64,000 nucleotides of DNA, taken from an uncultured Monoglobus sp. Its GTDB lineage: Bacteria; Bacillota; Clostridia; Monoglobales; Monoglobaceae. The DNA lies in NCBI GenBank assembly GCA_947624305.1, contig CANQKC010000002.1, positions 62,001-126,000 of the forward strand. The letters are read 5' to 3'. The translations under genes and the position numbers were made by a program. The notes under the pieces are model-generated. The model was not told the DNA's origin and ran no database searches. It saw only the letters and a list, made by a program, of their open reading frames with translations. Below are positions 1 through 7,501 of the stretch, piece after piece. Position 1 is the first letter of the stretch; each line of letters starts with the position of its first letter.

Positions 1-742
1 TTTTCTGCTTTACCTCGTCAAGCAGCTCTCCGCCGCCCACAAGCAATAAGACCGAATTCGGGGTTTGCTTGTGAACTTCTGCAAATATATCTATTAAAAA
101 CTCATGGTTTTTTTGGAAGCAAAATCTTCCCACGTGACCGACAACGAATTTGTTCTCAATGCCGAGCTCGCGCCGCACTTCGTCTCTCACGGCGGGATCA
201 AACCTGAACTTGTCAAGGTCGATCGCGTTGTTGAATATCGTGACCTCGCCGCGTTCCATACTCTTCTTTCCAAACAGCCACTCGCCCGCGTATCTTGAAC
301 ATGCCGCGTAATGCGTGGCGTTTACTTTGGCGAACGGCCTCAAGGCATATTTCATTATGTTCTTTTTTGTCTCGCCCTTTGCGGCCGTGGAATGGTTATG
401 CGCGATCCTCACCGGCACACCCGCCCGCCTTGCCGCATATAACGGAAATACGCTGAGCGTGTTTAAATGCGAGTGCACGATCTTATATCCGTTCTTTTTG
501 AAAAGCTTTGTAAGAGCGGGCAAATACTTATTGATCCGCTGATAAGGCGGAACTATGTATATTCTGCCGCCCAAGCTTTCAATTTCCTCTTTATAAGGCA
601 GCGGATCGACCGAGTCGCTGTCCGCAAAAAAGTCAAACTGCACCTTGCTGCGGTCAATATTCCTGTAATAGTTCATCACAACGGACTCGACGCCGCCGCG
701 CACCATTTTGCCCATTACATGGGCAACTCGTATCGGTTCCAT
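1..742 (-). CDS. glycosyltransferase, GT4/EpsF-like (3' end outside window)
   Basis: Reading leftward from an ATG at 742, the frame stays open to the window edge (about 247 residues), so the C-terminal part is missing. The N-terminus (MEPIRVAHVMGKMVRGG) is the donor/acceptor loop typical of GT4 family enzymes. KIVHSHLN and IAHNHS near residues 100-135 match EpsF-like exopolysaccharide glycosyltransferases. A second Rossmann domain begins around residue 210 (FVVGHVGRF). The enzyme probably transfers a sugar from a nucleotide donor at the cytoplasmic face during exopolysaccharide or capsule assembly. The start lies 3 nt after the stop of the upstream nucleotidyltransferase-fold gene, and its ribosome site (GAGAGG) lies inside that gene, so the two are co-translated. 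Sugar specificity cannot be read from the sequence. Confidence 0.88.
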   Translation of the reverse strand, partial: MEPIRVAHVMGKMVRGGVESVVMNYYRNIDRSKVQFDFFADSDSVDPLPYKEEIESLGGRIYIVPPYQRINKYLPALTKLFKKNGYKIVHSHLNTLSVFPLYAARRAGVPVRIAHNHSTAAKGETKKNIMKYALRPFAKVNATHYAACSRYAGEWLFGKKSMERGEVTIFNNAIDLDKFRFDPAVRDEVRRELGIENKFVVGHVGRFCFQKNHEFLIDIFAEVHKQTPNSVLLLVGGGELLDEVKQK

Positions 743-745
743 TGC

Positions 746-1909
746 TTAACCTCTCTTGTCATATAAATCCAAATTTTCCATCCATTTGTCTCGCTTTTTG
801 GCAAAACTTATGCCGCCTTTTATACCTCGAAGCATTTGTCTGAATGAATATCCGTAATGCGAATGTGCATAGAACACACGATGCACCCATGCAACTGGCA
901 GTAAAAACGGATATTGCTTTAAGTAGGTATATCTGTAATCAAGCATTTTTACCGTGGGAAAAAATAATTTTCTCACAATGCCCACATTGTCCTCATGCTT
1001 TGACGCCTGGGATATCATTACATTCCCGCTTTTATCGCCGAAAATTCCGCCGGTGAGCATATATTCAATAAATACCTCGGCGTCTTTTTCTTCGATCTCT
1101 GTATCAATTCCGAAAAACTGTTTTACAGCGTTCAGCGTTAGCACATACGCGTTCTCAAAATACTGTTCTTCACAGGCCCTGCGCACAAACTCAAAATCTA
1201 TATCGTTCCGATATTTTCTTACAAACAGGACTATATCCAGCAAACTCCGTATTCCCGCGCCTTCCCGAACCATGTGTTTCCCGAGATGGAGTATAAGGTG
1301 TGCCAGCATATATGTCGGTTCCAGCGTCAGTATGCCGCTATCTGTCCTTATTGTGTGGTTCGGAAAACGCTTGTCCCACTCAAGGCAGTTTACGCGGAAC
1401 TCTTCCTCAAGAGTGAAGAATATCTCCCAGAAGTGACGGCCCCGTTTAGCGTTCATGCCCATACTCTCTGCGGAAATCTCATAATCCTCAGATGCAAAAA
1501 GTTCCTTGACCCCGGAATATTTGTCCTTGCTGACAAAGATGTCAAAATCGCCCATGGTCCGAAACATTGCTTTATCTCCGTAAAGATCTCTCGCGACAAC
1601 AATTCCCTTGAGGCTGATCGGCTCAAGGCCGTTTTGCCTTAAAATATTGATCATTCTGTCAAACTCGTCAAAGCGGTCGCTCATGATCGTGAGGGTTTGC
1701 AGCATTAAAATGTGCCATTCCTGACGGTTAGCGGGTTTTTGCTCGTCCGGAAGCTTTTTTATCGCGCTCGCGAGCAGGCCGGAGATGTTTTGCTCATATG
1801 CCTTATCCCATATATATTGCCAGTCAATATCCTCCGGCGGCAAAGGCGGATCTTCATCAAAGATCGCCGCCTTGGACAGAGCTATTATATATGTCTGTTC
1901 GGGAGACAA
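746..1909 (-). CDS. nucleotidyltransferase-fold family protein (NTP_transf_5-like)
   Basis: A 387-residue protein. Around residues 98-125 it has LKG, then LYGD, R-x-MGDFDIFV: the core of the uncharacterised nucleotidyltransferase family PF14907, where the paired Asp residues (DFDIF) would bind metal. Members are common in exopolysaccharide loci of Firmicutes but their substrates are unknown. The predicted start is a TTG at 1909; it is preceded by an excellent Shine-Dalgarno sequence (AAGGTGGTG, 5 nt away) and no ATG in frame is as well placed. It directly precedes the glycosyltransferase gene, which supports a role in surface polysaccharide synthesis. The family call is fairly sure; the function is not. 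Confidence 0.8.
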   Translation of the reverse strand: MSPEQTYIIALSKAAIFDEDPPLPPEDIDWQYIWDKAYEQNISGLLASAIKKLPDEQKPANRQEWHILMLQTLTIMSDRFDEFDRMINILRQNGLEPISLKGIVVARDLYGDKAMFRTMGDFDIFVSKDKYSGVKELFASEDYEISAESMGMNAKRGRHFWEIFFTLEEEFRVNCLEWDKRFPNHTIRTDSGILTLEPTYMLAHLILHLGKHMVREGAGIRSLLDIVLFVRKYRNDIDFEFVRRACEEQYFENAYVLTLNAVKQFFGIDTEIEEKDAEVFIEYMLTGGIFGDKSGNVMISQASKHEDNVGIVRKLFFPTVKMLDYRYTYLKQYPFLLPVAWVHRVFYAHSHYGYSFRQMLRGIKGGISFAKKRDKWMENLDLYDKRG

Positions 1910-2010
1910 AGAAACACCACCTTACGCGTCCGACCGGCAAAGAAAAAGCCGATTGACAGGCTTTTGCGGTCCTGCGTCAAGCGCCGCCTGACCGCCCCTC
2001 GCCGGCCGGT

Positions 2011-2033
2011 GTTTTAAGTAATTAACTTAAAAC
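2011..2033. repeat. 23-bp palindrome, 9-bp arms
   Basis: GTTTTAAGT and ACTTAAAAC are exact inverted repeats around AATTA, about 100 bp upstream of the nucleotidyltransferase-fold gene. An AT-rich palindrome of this size could be an operator for a dimeric regulator, but nothing else supports that. Confidence 0.4.
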
Positions 2034-2128
2034 TTAAATGAAGAATCAAATTTTTGGAAATTTATGGTAAAAACTTTTGAAATAAACAACCTGATACACA
2101 AAAAATTCATATAAAGATAGGCGCACAA

Positions 2129-2162
2129 AAAAAGGACATTTGCTGTCGCAATTGTCCTTTCT
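2129..2162 (-). terminator. intrinsic terminator of the DUF2752-TM2 operon
   Basis: On the minus strand the arms AAAGGACA and TGTCCTTT form a stem that runs straight into a T7 tract. It lies about 80 bp past the TM2 stop codon and faces the right way. Confidence 0.75.
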
Positions 2163-2240
2163 ATTTTTTCGGGCCGCTTTGCTGCGGCTTCTTTCTCCGC
2201 TTTTGCCGGCAAACGCGGGGCTTTGCGGAAATTTTGTTTT

Positions 2241-2609
2241 TTAGCAGTCGTCTTTTAAGGGGTTGCCGTAGCCGTCAACATTTATTTGTCTGCACAGAAT
2301 AAGTATGCCTTCGACAAATCCCCAGATCGAGCCCAGACCGCAGGTCACAAGCGATACAACGATCTGAATAACGGCGCGGGTCGTGTTGCCGAGGTAAAAA
2401 TTATGCACGCCTATGCCGCCGAAAAGCAGCGCCAGTATTCCCGCCAGCAACCGCGACTTGGGCGGCGCCGCATAAGACGTGTTTTGCACATAAGGCCGAT
2501 ACGCGGCGTTCGGCTCGCCGCTCTGGCCGCCCGATTGCGCGGGGCTGCCGCAAACGGGACAGAATTTCGCGTCATTCGCCATTTCGCTTCCGCAATTGTT
2601 ACAATACAT
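2241..2609 (-). CDS. TM2 domain protein with N-terminal zinc ribbon
   Basis: About 122 residues. The N-terminus MYCNNCGSEMANDAKFCPVCG is a four-cysteine zinc ribbon. After a Gly/Ala/Pro/Tyr-rich linker comes a TM2 domain: SRLLAGILALLFGGIGVHNFYLG and then a second hydrophobic helix (QIVVSLVTCGLGSIWGFVEG). TM2 proteins are small two-helix membrane proteins of unknown biochemical role. Two adjacent ATGs (2612 and 2609) are possible; AAGG lies 7 nt before the second, which I prefer. A longer in-frame extension to 2645 would overlap the upstream gene and has no ribosome site. It follows the DUF2752 gene by about 28 bp, a pairing that recurs in Firmicutes, and ends before a strong terminator. Confidence 0.88.
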   Translation of the reverse strand: MYCNNCGSEMANDAKFCPVCGSPAQSGGQSGEPNAAYRPYVQNTSYAAPPKSRLLAGILALLFGGIGVHNFYLGNTTRAVIQIVVSLVTCGLGSIWGFVEGILILCRQINVDGYGNPLKDDC

Positions 2610-2637
2610 CATAAAACCTTCTTTCACAATTTTTGTT

Positions 2638-3009
2638 TTAAACATTAATTATATTTCTGACTATTCCCCAAATTAAAATCAAAACCGCGCCGCAGGCCAA
2701 AACCCTAACGAACGCTATTGAGGGCCGCGAACCCTTTATGTACGCGGCCGAGGCGCACATGACGCCCGCAACCGCAAAGAGCATCTCCGGATAAAACATC
2801 GGATTGTATCCGGACGCCTCGCGGAAGCCGCCGCGGGCGACCGCGAGCAGCGCGTTTGAGTTCCCGCAGCCCGGGCACCGGAGTCCGGTCAGTTCGCGGA
2901 ACGGGCAGATAAAGTGAACGGCGCCGCGGCTGAGTAAAACCGAAAGGAATACCGCGGCGGCAAAAAGCACCGCGTATAAAACCGCGATATTCAGCGCCCT
3001 CCGCTTCAC
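2638..3009 (-). CDS. DUF2752 domain membrane protein
   Basis: A small membrane protein of about 123 residues. After a first hydrophobic helix it carries the DUF2752 signature CPFRELTGLRCPGCGNSNAL and then NP near MFYPEML, followed by two further membrane helices. The cysteines CPFR...CPGCG may bind metal; the role of the family is unknown. I place the start at the GTG at 3009: GGGAGG lies 8 nt before it, and a promoter with a perfect -10 (3040-3045) lies just upstream, which excludes the longer frame opening at 3090. It is the first gene of a two-gene operon with the TM2 protein and is transcribed divergently from the sensor kinase gene. Confidence 0.82.
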   Translation of the reverse strand: MKRRALNIAVLYAVLFAAAVFLSVLLSRGAVHFICPFRELTGLRCPGCGNSNALLAVARGGFREASGYNPMFYPEMLFAVAGVMCASAAYIKGSRPSIAFVRVLACGAVLILIWGIVRNIINV

Positions 3010-3039
3010 GCGCACCGCCTCCCAATTAATTCTGTCACA

Positions 3040-3068
3040 ATTATACTTCATTCTTGTCAAATATGCAA
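3040..3068 (-). promoter_or_regulatory. promoter of DUF2752-TM2 operon
   Basis: Minus strand: weak -35 TTGCAT (3063-3068), 17-bp spacer, perfect -10 TATAAT (3040-3045). The predicted transcript start falls about 24 nt before the GTG start codon, which supports the short form of the protein. Confidence 0.6.
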
Positions 3069-3097
3069 TATATTTTTTATGTGACAACAAAAATTCC

Positions 3098-3126
3098 TTG
3101 TATTAATATTTTTTTAATGTTATAAT
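3098..3126 (+). promoter_or_regulatory. promoter of the sensor kinase gene
   Basis: TTGTAT (3098-3103), 17-bp AT-rich spacer, perfect TATAAT (3121-3126), ending about 30 nt before the kinase start codon. It is divergent from the DUF2752 promoter, with about 30 bp between the two -35 elements. Confidence 0.6.
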
Positions 3127-3156
3127 AAATTCAGATTTAATTTTGGAGAATAAAAA

Positions 3157-4950
3157 ATGTTTAAAAACAAGCTGATTTACAAGACCGTGGCGCTGTTTGC
3201 GGGCGTTACCATACTTCTTATCGCGGCGTTCGGGGTCATCTCGGTTTACTGTGTGACAGCGGGCTATGAGAGCGCGTTCAAGGAGACTGTCGGCACGGCT
3301 GTTGAGCAGGACGGCTTCGGGGCGGCGGTCCAGAGCATTATGAGCTCGGCAAAGCGCGAGTTTGTCAAGCAGTATGAGATCGAGAACCTGATCAAGGATT
3401 ACTCATCCGAAATGGGCCTCGGCGAGAACCGCAAATGCTATATCCTGACGGTTCCCGGCGGCGAGATCGTCGCGCCGACATACCTTATGGGCGACGCCAT
3501 AGTCAAGACCCGCAACCTGACGAACGCCATTGACCGCCATGTGACCGGGAACAGCACGGGCCTTCGGGCGGACATGCTTGACTATGCCGCATACCTGAGC
3601 CCGCTCACCGACACCTCGGGTGAGTATGTGGTCTATGTGACCGACAACAAGGCGGAGCTTCACCGCGTTGTCAGCACCATTCTTTGGATAATGCTTTGGA
3701 TGCTGCTTTTGGGCGGCCTTGTTTCCGCGCTTATCGCGGTCTATATCTCGCGCTCTGTGACGCAGCCCTTGCGCAAGCTCTCGCGGCGAGCCGACAGCTT
3801 TGCCCGCGGAGTTTACGACATGCCCTCGGATCTGAGCCGCACCGACGAGATTGGAACGCTTTCCAGATCCTTCAACCATATGGGGCGCGTTATGAGCAAA
3901 ACCATAAGCCAGATGGATGCCGACAAGCATAAGGTGGACGTTATTCTTGAGCACATAACAAACGGAATTATGGCGTTTGACACCGACCAGAAGCTCATCC
4001 ACATAAACCCCGCCGCGTCGGAGCTTTTAGGCATCACCGAGGCGGACGCGCCCGAGTTTGACTCGTTTTTTGAAAAACTCGACGCGGGCGTGTGCATGGC
4101 GGAGTTCACATATCTCGACAAGTATTCCTCGGAGATACGAGATATAATCTATAACAACAAGCACATCCGCATATATTTTGTGCCGTTTAAGATGGACAAT
4201 GAGCGCACGGCGGGAATAGTGTGCGTGTTCGAGGATTTCACCGAGCAGTTCAACCTTGAGGTTGCGCGGCGCGAGTTTGTGGCCGAGGTTTCACACGAGC
4301 TCAAAACGCCGCTGTTTATAATCAAAACCCACACCGAGACGCTGCTTAACGGATATTTGAGCGATAAGGCAATACTGAAAAAATTCCTGACCACCATCGA
4401 GGACGAGGCGGACAAGATGACCGAGCTTGTGCGCAACCTGCTCGACCTGTCAAAGTTCGACGTGCAGAAGTTCAGCATGAAAAAACAGGTGTTCTCGATC
4501 GAGGACATGCTCCGCGGCATTGTGAGCCGCTTTGAACTGGAGGCGGAGCAGAACGAAATCAACCTTGAATACGTTTCAATGGGCGAGCTGCCCAAGATGT
4601 ACGCCGATCCCGTTCAAATAGAGCGGGCGATAGTCAACATTGTTTCAAACGCGATAAAATACGGACGCAAGGGCGGGGATGTCAGCATTGCCGCCGGCAG
4701 CATGTATAACGAGGTTTACATAAAAGTGCGCGACAACGGCTACGGCATTCCGAAATCCGATCTTGAGCATGTCTTTGACAGATTTTTCAGGGTCGACCGC
4801 GCCAGGACCCGCGAAAAGGGCGGCACCGGTCTGGGCCTTTCGATCGCGAAAGAGATAATCGAGAGCCACGGCGGCACAATAACCATCGAGAGCGAATACG
4901 GCAAATTCACCAACGTTACGATAAATCTTCCAACCGCCACCACGAAATAG
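3157..4950 (+). CDS. membrane sensor histidine kinase, PhoR/WalK-like (HAMP-PAS-HisKA-HATPase)
   Basis: 597 residues. Membrane helix near 10-30, an extracytoplasmic sensor region to about 170, a second helix at about 175-197, HAMP linker (SRSVTQPLRKLSRR onward), PAS domain (NGIMAFDTDQKLIHINPAA), HisKA with VSHELKTPL (phosphorylated His380) and HATPase with VSNAIKYG, DNGYGIP and GGTGLGLSIAKEI. All catalytic motifs are intact. This order is that of PhoR and WalK kinases that sense envelope or phosphate state. No response-regulator gene is adjacent, which is unusual because such kinases normally follow their regulator. The next gene, 19 nt downstream, encodes a solute-binding-like lipoprotein that may act as a sensing partner. 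GGAG 8 nt before the ATG supports the start. Confidence 0.92.
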   Translation: MFKNKLIYKTVALFAGVTILLIAAFGVISVYCVTAGYESAFKETVGTAVEQDGFGAAVQSIMSSAKREFVKQYEIENLIKDYSSEMGLGENRKCYILTVPGGEIVAPTYLMGDAIVKTRNLTNAIDRHVTGNSTGLRADMLDYAAYLSPLTDTSGEYVVYVTDNKAELHRVVSTILWIMLWMLLLGGLVSALIAVYISRSVTQPLRKLSRRADSFARGVYDMPSDLSRTDEIGTLSRSFNHMGRVMSKTISQMDADKHKVDVILEHITNGIMAFDTDQKLIHINPAASELLGITEADAPEFDSFFEKLDAGVCMAEFTYLDKYSSEIRDIIYNNKHIRIYFVPFKMDNERTAGIVCVFEDFTEQFNLEVARREFVAEVSHELKTPLFIIKTHTETLLNGYLSDKAILKKFLTTIEDEADKMTELVRNLLDLSKFDVQKFSMKKQVFSIEDMLRGIVSRFELEAEQNEINLEYVSMGELPKMYADPVQIERAIVNIVSNAIKYGRKGGDVSIAAGSMYNEVYIKVRDNGYGIPKSDLEHVFDRFFRVDRARTREKGGTGLGLSIAKEIIESHGGTITIESEYGKFTNVTINLPTATTK

Positions 4951-4969
4951 AAAAATGAGAGGCGATCTT

Positions 4970-5812
4970 ATGAATATCAGACGGGTTTCAGCCGCTGTTT
5001 TAATACTTGCCGCCATGCTGCTCGGCGCCTGCGCCGAGCCGACAAGGCTTTTTGACAGTGACAGCAAGTCCCTGACCGAACCCGATTCGACCATGCTCCG
5101 CATAGCCGCCGCTCCCGAGAACGAGCCTTTTGTTTACACCGACGCAAGTGGCGCGCTGCTCGGCTTTGACCCCGCTCTGGGAATGCTGCTGGCGGAGAGA
5201 ATGGGAATGACCGCCGTTTTTTATCCGATGAGCGAGGAGCTTTTGATAAACTCCTTAAACTGCGGGCTTACCGATATTGCGATTTCGGCAATAGAGCCCA
5301 CCGACAGCCTGAGACGCTCGGCAGAGTTTTCGGACAGTTACATCACCATGTCGTCCGCCATAGTAGCGAACGGCGGCAACAGCGCCGTAAACGGGACCGC
5401 GGATCTTAGGTCGGCGCTCTGCGTGGGCGCTGTCTCGGGCAGCCTTTCGGCGAGGTACCTGTCGGAAGGGCCGGGGCTGTCCAACACCCGCGAATACAGC
5501 GGCCTCGGCGAGCTTGAGGGCGCCATGCTGCGCGGCGATATAGACATTATGTTCTGCGACAGCTTTTTCGCCCGGGAATTCACAGCCGAATATCCTCTGT
5601 TTGTCATCAAGGAAGACAACATCGACCGCCACAGATTTTCGGCGGCTGCCGCGGACGGGAACTCGCGGCTGATAAGAGAGGTAAATGACGTTCTTGACGA
5701 GTTCCGCAGCGGCGGCACCCTGCTCGATCTGCGGCGCGCGTATATCGAAAAAGACGCCGCCTTGAGAAAGCAGTACAATTCAAAACTCAAAAATATTCAA
5801 CAAATCCCCTGA
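4970..5812 (+). CDS. solute-binding lipoprotein, SBP_bac_3 family
   Basis: About 280 residues. A lipoprotein signal (hydrophobic stretch ending LLGAC) gives a diacylated Cys near residue 21, so the protein should sit on the outer face of the membrane. The body matches family 3 periplasmic binding proteins for amino acids: LRIAAAPENEPFVYTD, LLGFDPALGMLLAERMG, and later ADGNSRLIREVNDVLDEF. The ATG at 4970 has AGAGG 7 nt upstream; the in-frame ATG at 4955 has none. No permease or ATPase gene follows, so transport is doubtful. Its position right behind a sensor kinase suggests ligand sensing instead. The stop codon sits in the loop of the following terminator hairpin. Confidence 0.85.
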   Translation: MNIRRVSAAVLILAAMLLGACAEPTRLFDSDSKSLTEPDSTMLRIAAAPENEPFVYTDASGALLGFDPALGMLLAERMGMTAVFYPMSEELLINSLNCGLTDIAISAIEPTDSLRRSAEFSDSYITMSSAIVANGGNSAVNGTADLRSALCVGAVSGSLSARYLSEGPGLSNTREYSGLGELEGAMLRGDIDIMFCDSFFAREFTAEYPLFVIKEDNIDRHRFSAAAADGNSRLIREVNDVLDEFRSGGTLLDLRRAYIEKDAALRKQYNSKLKNIQQIP

Positions 5813-5828
5813 ACGGGGATTTTTTATT
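5802..5828 (+). terminator. intrinsic terminator after the kinase-lipoprotein operon
   Basis: AAATCCCC (5802-5809) pairs with GGGGATTT (5815-5822), followed by more T residues. The TGA stop of the lipoprotein gene is inside the loop, so a ribosome finishing the gene would cover the hairpin. Confidence 0.8.
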
Positions 5829-5851
5829 AAGCGCGGGTATCAGTACGGCTG

Positions 5852-5880
5852 TTGCAAATTTTTTGATAGATTTTTAAAAT
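5852..5880 (+). promoter_or_regulatory. promoter of sigma/anti-sigma pair
   Basis: TTGCAA (5852-5857), 17-bp spacer, TAAAAT (5875-5880). This looks like a housekeeping promoter. I did not see an obvious AAC-type ECF autoregulatory -35 element. Confidence 0.5.
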
Positions 5881-5937
5881 TTTCTCGTATTAAGTTATAG
5901 AGGCGCTTCAAAAAGTTCAAAAAAGGATGGTGATCAA

Positions 5938-6504
5938 ATGGATACGGACGAAAAGCTCGCCGCGGGGCTCGCCGCGAGAGACGAAAAGGCTCTTGAGGTC
6001 CTTATCGAAAAGTACGGCGGCCTCATCAAGGCGATAGTCTCAAGACACCTGAGCCGCATGCCGAGCCATATCGGCGAGTGCGTGAACGACATACTTTTTT
6101 CCGTCTGGAGCAACATAGACAGATTTGACCCGAACAAAAACTCGCTGAAAAACTGGATCGGTGCAATCAGCAAATACAAGTGCATAGATTACAAGCGAAA
6201 ATACTTTAAGGAGCTTTGCTCGGAGGAGCTCTCTCCGGAAGACCTTTCTCCGGACGCAGCCGCGGAGGGCGGAGCCGAGGACGCGCTTATCCGAAAAGAA
6301 ACTATGGCGGAAATAATGTCGCTTTTGAGCTGTCTGAAGCCGCGCGACCGAAGGCTGTTTTACCGCCGATATATCCTTTCGGAGCCGGTCCGCGAGATCG
6401 CCGAAAAAAGCGGCGAGGATCCCGCCGCCTTATACAATCGGCTTTCAAGAGGCAGAAAGAAGCTCAGGCATCATCTTTTGAGGAGTGATATTTATGAAAA
6501 ATGA
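5938..6504 (+). CDS. ECF-type RNA polymerase sigma factor
   Basis: 188 residues. Region 2 is seen at about 20-90 (LIEKYGGLIKAIVSRHL, then SVWSNIDRFDPNKNSLKNWIGAISKYKCIDYKR), and region 4 at about 125-185 (RDRRLFYRRYILSEPVREIAEKSGEDPAALYNRLSRGRKKL), a helix-turn-helix that would read the -35 element. It would direct RNA polymerase to a small stress or envelope regulon. GGATGGTGAT before the ATG is a good ribosome site. Its last 11 nt overlap the next gene, a membrane protein of the anti-sigma type, so the two are translationally coupled. The signal and targets cannot be deduced. Confidence 0.9.
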   Translation: MDTDEKLAAGLAARDEKALEVLIEKYGGLIKAIVSRHLSRMPSHIGECVNDILFSVWSNIDRFDPNKNSLKNWIGAISKYKCIDYKRKYFKELCSEELSPEDLSPDAAAEGGAEDALIRKETMAEIMSLLSCLKPRDRRLFYRRYILSEPVREIAEKSGEDPAALYNRLSRGRKKLRHHLLRSDIYEK

Positions 6505-7414
6505 ATTTGATTATTTAAACGACGCGGCGATTGACCTCGACGAATACGAGCCCGCCGAACTTAGCAAGGAGGAGCGTTTGATCATGAAAGAAAAAGTGCT
6601 TGAAAAATCCAAAAAGAAACCGTCCGCGAAGCGATACATCGCCGTCGCCGCGGCAGTTGCGCTGGCCGTCGTTATAGCTGTGCCGGCGTTTGCCAACAAC
6701 GGCTTTGTTGAAAAAATAGTAAAATACATCTCACTCGGGCACAACATTATCATCGAAACCGACGACAGCGGCGCCGTCTTCACGCTTCCCGAAGCGTTAA
6801 ACGGCAGAGTGTTTGACAAGGACGGGAACCGCGTCACCGAGATCGAGGGCGGCCTTGACGCGGAAAATATTGAACTGTACGACGAGAACGGCGTAAAATA
6901 TGACGCCGAACGCTGGATCGACCTGATGCGCGAGACGGGAATGGTTGACGATCGCGAGGTGAAGGTCTCGACAGGCTCCGCTTACAGCGGCAGACTCATT
7001 CCCGACGAGGACAAAGGCGTGAAGGTTTACACGACCGCCGACGAGTTTAATGCGTTCAAAAACAAGCTGAACTTTAAGCTTTTGGAGCCCGAATACATTC
7101 CCGAGGGCTATTCCTTCCTCTACGCCGAGGGGTTTTCCGACGGTGACGGCAATGTTTCGGGAGACTACGCGGTGATCGGATATTCAAACGGCAAAAACGT
7201 TTTCACGATCCACGAGAGAATTATCAATGACGAAACCAAGTTTACCGCGAGCTTTGACGAGCCCGTCACGGAGACAAATATCCACGGCTGCACCGCCGCG
7301 ATAAGCGAGCACTCGGCTGACTGGGAGGAAAACGGAATTTCCGTGAGCGTCCTTTCGGGAAACAGTTCCGTTACCGGCGGCGAGCTGATAAAGGTCGCCG
7401 AAAGCGTGAAATAA
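6494..7414 (+). CDS. anti-sigma-like membrane protein with DUF4367 domain
   Basis: About 306 residues. A cytoplasmic N-terminal tail of some 45 residues is followed by one membrane helix (YIAVAAAVALAVVIAVPAFA) and an external region. The C-terminal part (LLEPEYIPEGYSF ... INDETKF ... NIHGCTAAISEHSADWEENGISVSVLS) matches DUF4367, found on membrane-bound partners of Firmicutes ECF sigma factors. It probably holds the upstream sigma factor at the membrane and releases it on an external cue. The start at 6494 has AGGAG 8 nt upstream; its ATG lies inside the sigma gene. A GC-rich hairpin follows the stop. Confidence 0.82.
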   Translation: MKNEFDYLNDAAIDLDEYEPAELSKEERLIMKEKVLEKSKKKPSAKRYIAVAAAVALAVVIAVPAFANNGFVEKIVKYISLGHNIIIETDDSGAVFTLPEALNGRVFDKDGNRVTEIEGGLDAENIELYDENGVKYDAERWIDLMRETGMVDDREVKVSTGSAYSGRLIPDEDKGVKVYTTADEFNAFKNKLNFKLLEPEYIPEGYSFLYAEGFSDGDGNVSGDYAVIGYSNGKNVFTIHERIINDETKFTASFDEPVTETNIHGCTAAISEHSADWEENGISVSVLSGNSSVTGGELIKVAESVK

Positions 7415-7420
7415 ACAGAC

Positions 7421-7444
7421 GCCGCCCGGAACGATCCGGGCGGC
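7421..7444. terminator. GC-rich hairpin between convergent genes
   Basis: GCCGCCCGG and CCGGGCGGC form a perfect 9-bp stem with a 6-nt loop. There is no long T run, so termination may be partial; it serves the anti-sigma gene and perhaps the convergent reductase gene. Confidence 0.55.
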
Positions 7445-7501
7445 ATCTGTTTCCGCAAAAATATACGTCGCGCATGCTCCGCGGCGTATATTTTAAGTTC
7501 T

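Larger units (their letters stand above)
1910..2240. other. intergenic stretch with terminator and palindrome
   Basis: No convincing gene lies here. It holds a 9-bp-arm palindrome (2011-2033), a GC-rich stretch just upstream of the nucleotidyltransferase start, and the intrinsic terminator of the TM2 gene (2129-2162). A 61-codon minus-strand frame crossing the terminator has no ribosome site and is not credible. Confidence 0.6.

Noticed and set aside
2027-2212. 61-codon minus-strand frame
   Set aside because: It overlaps the intrinsic terminator of the TM2 gene and has no ribosome site.
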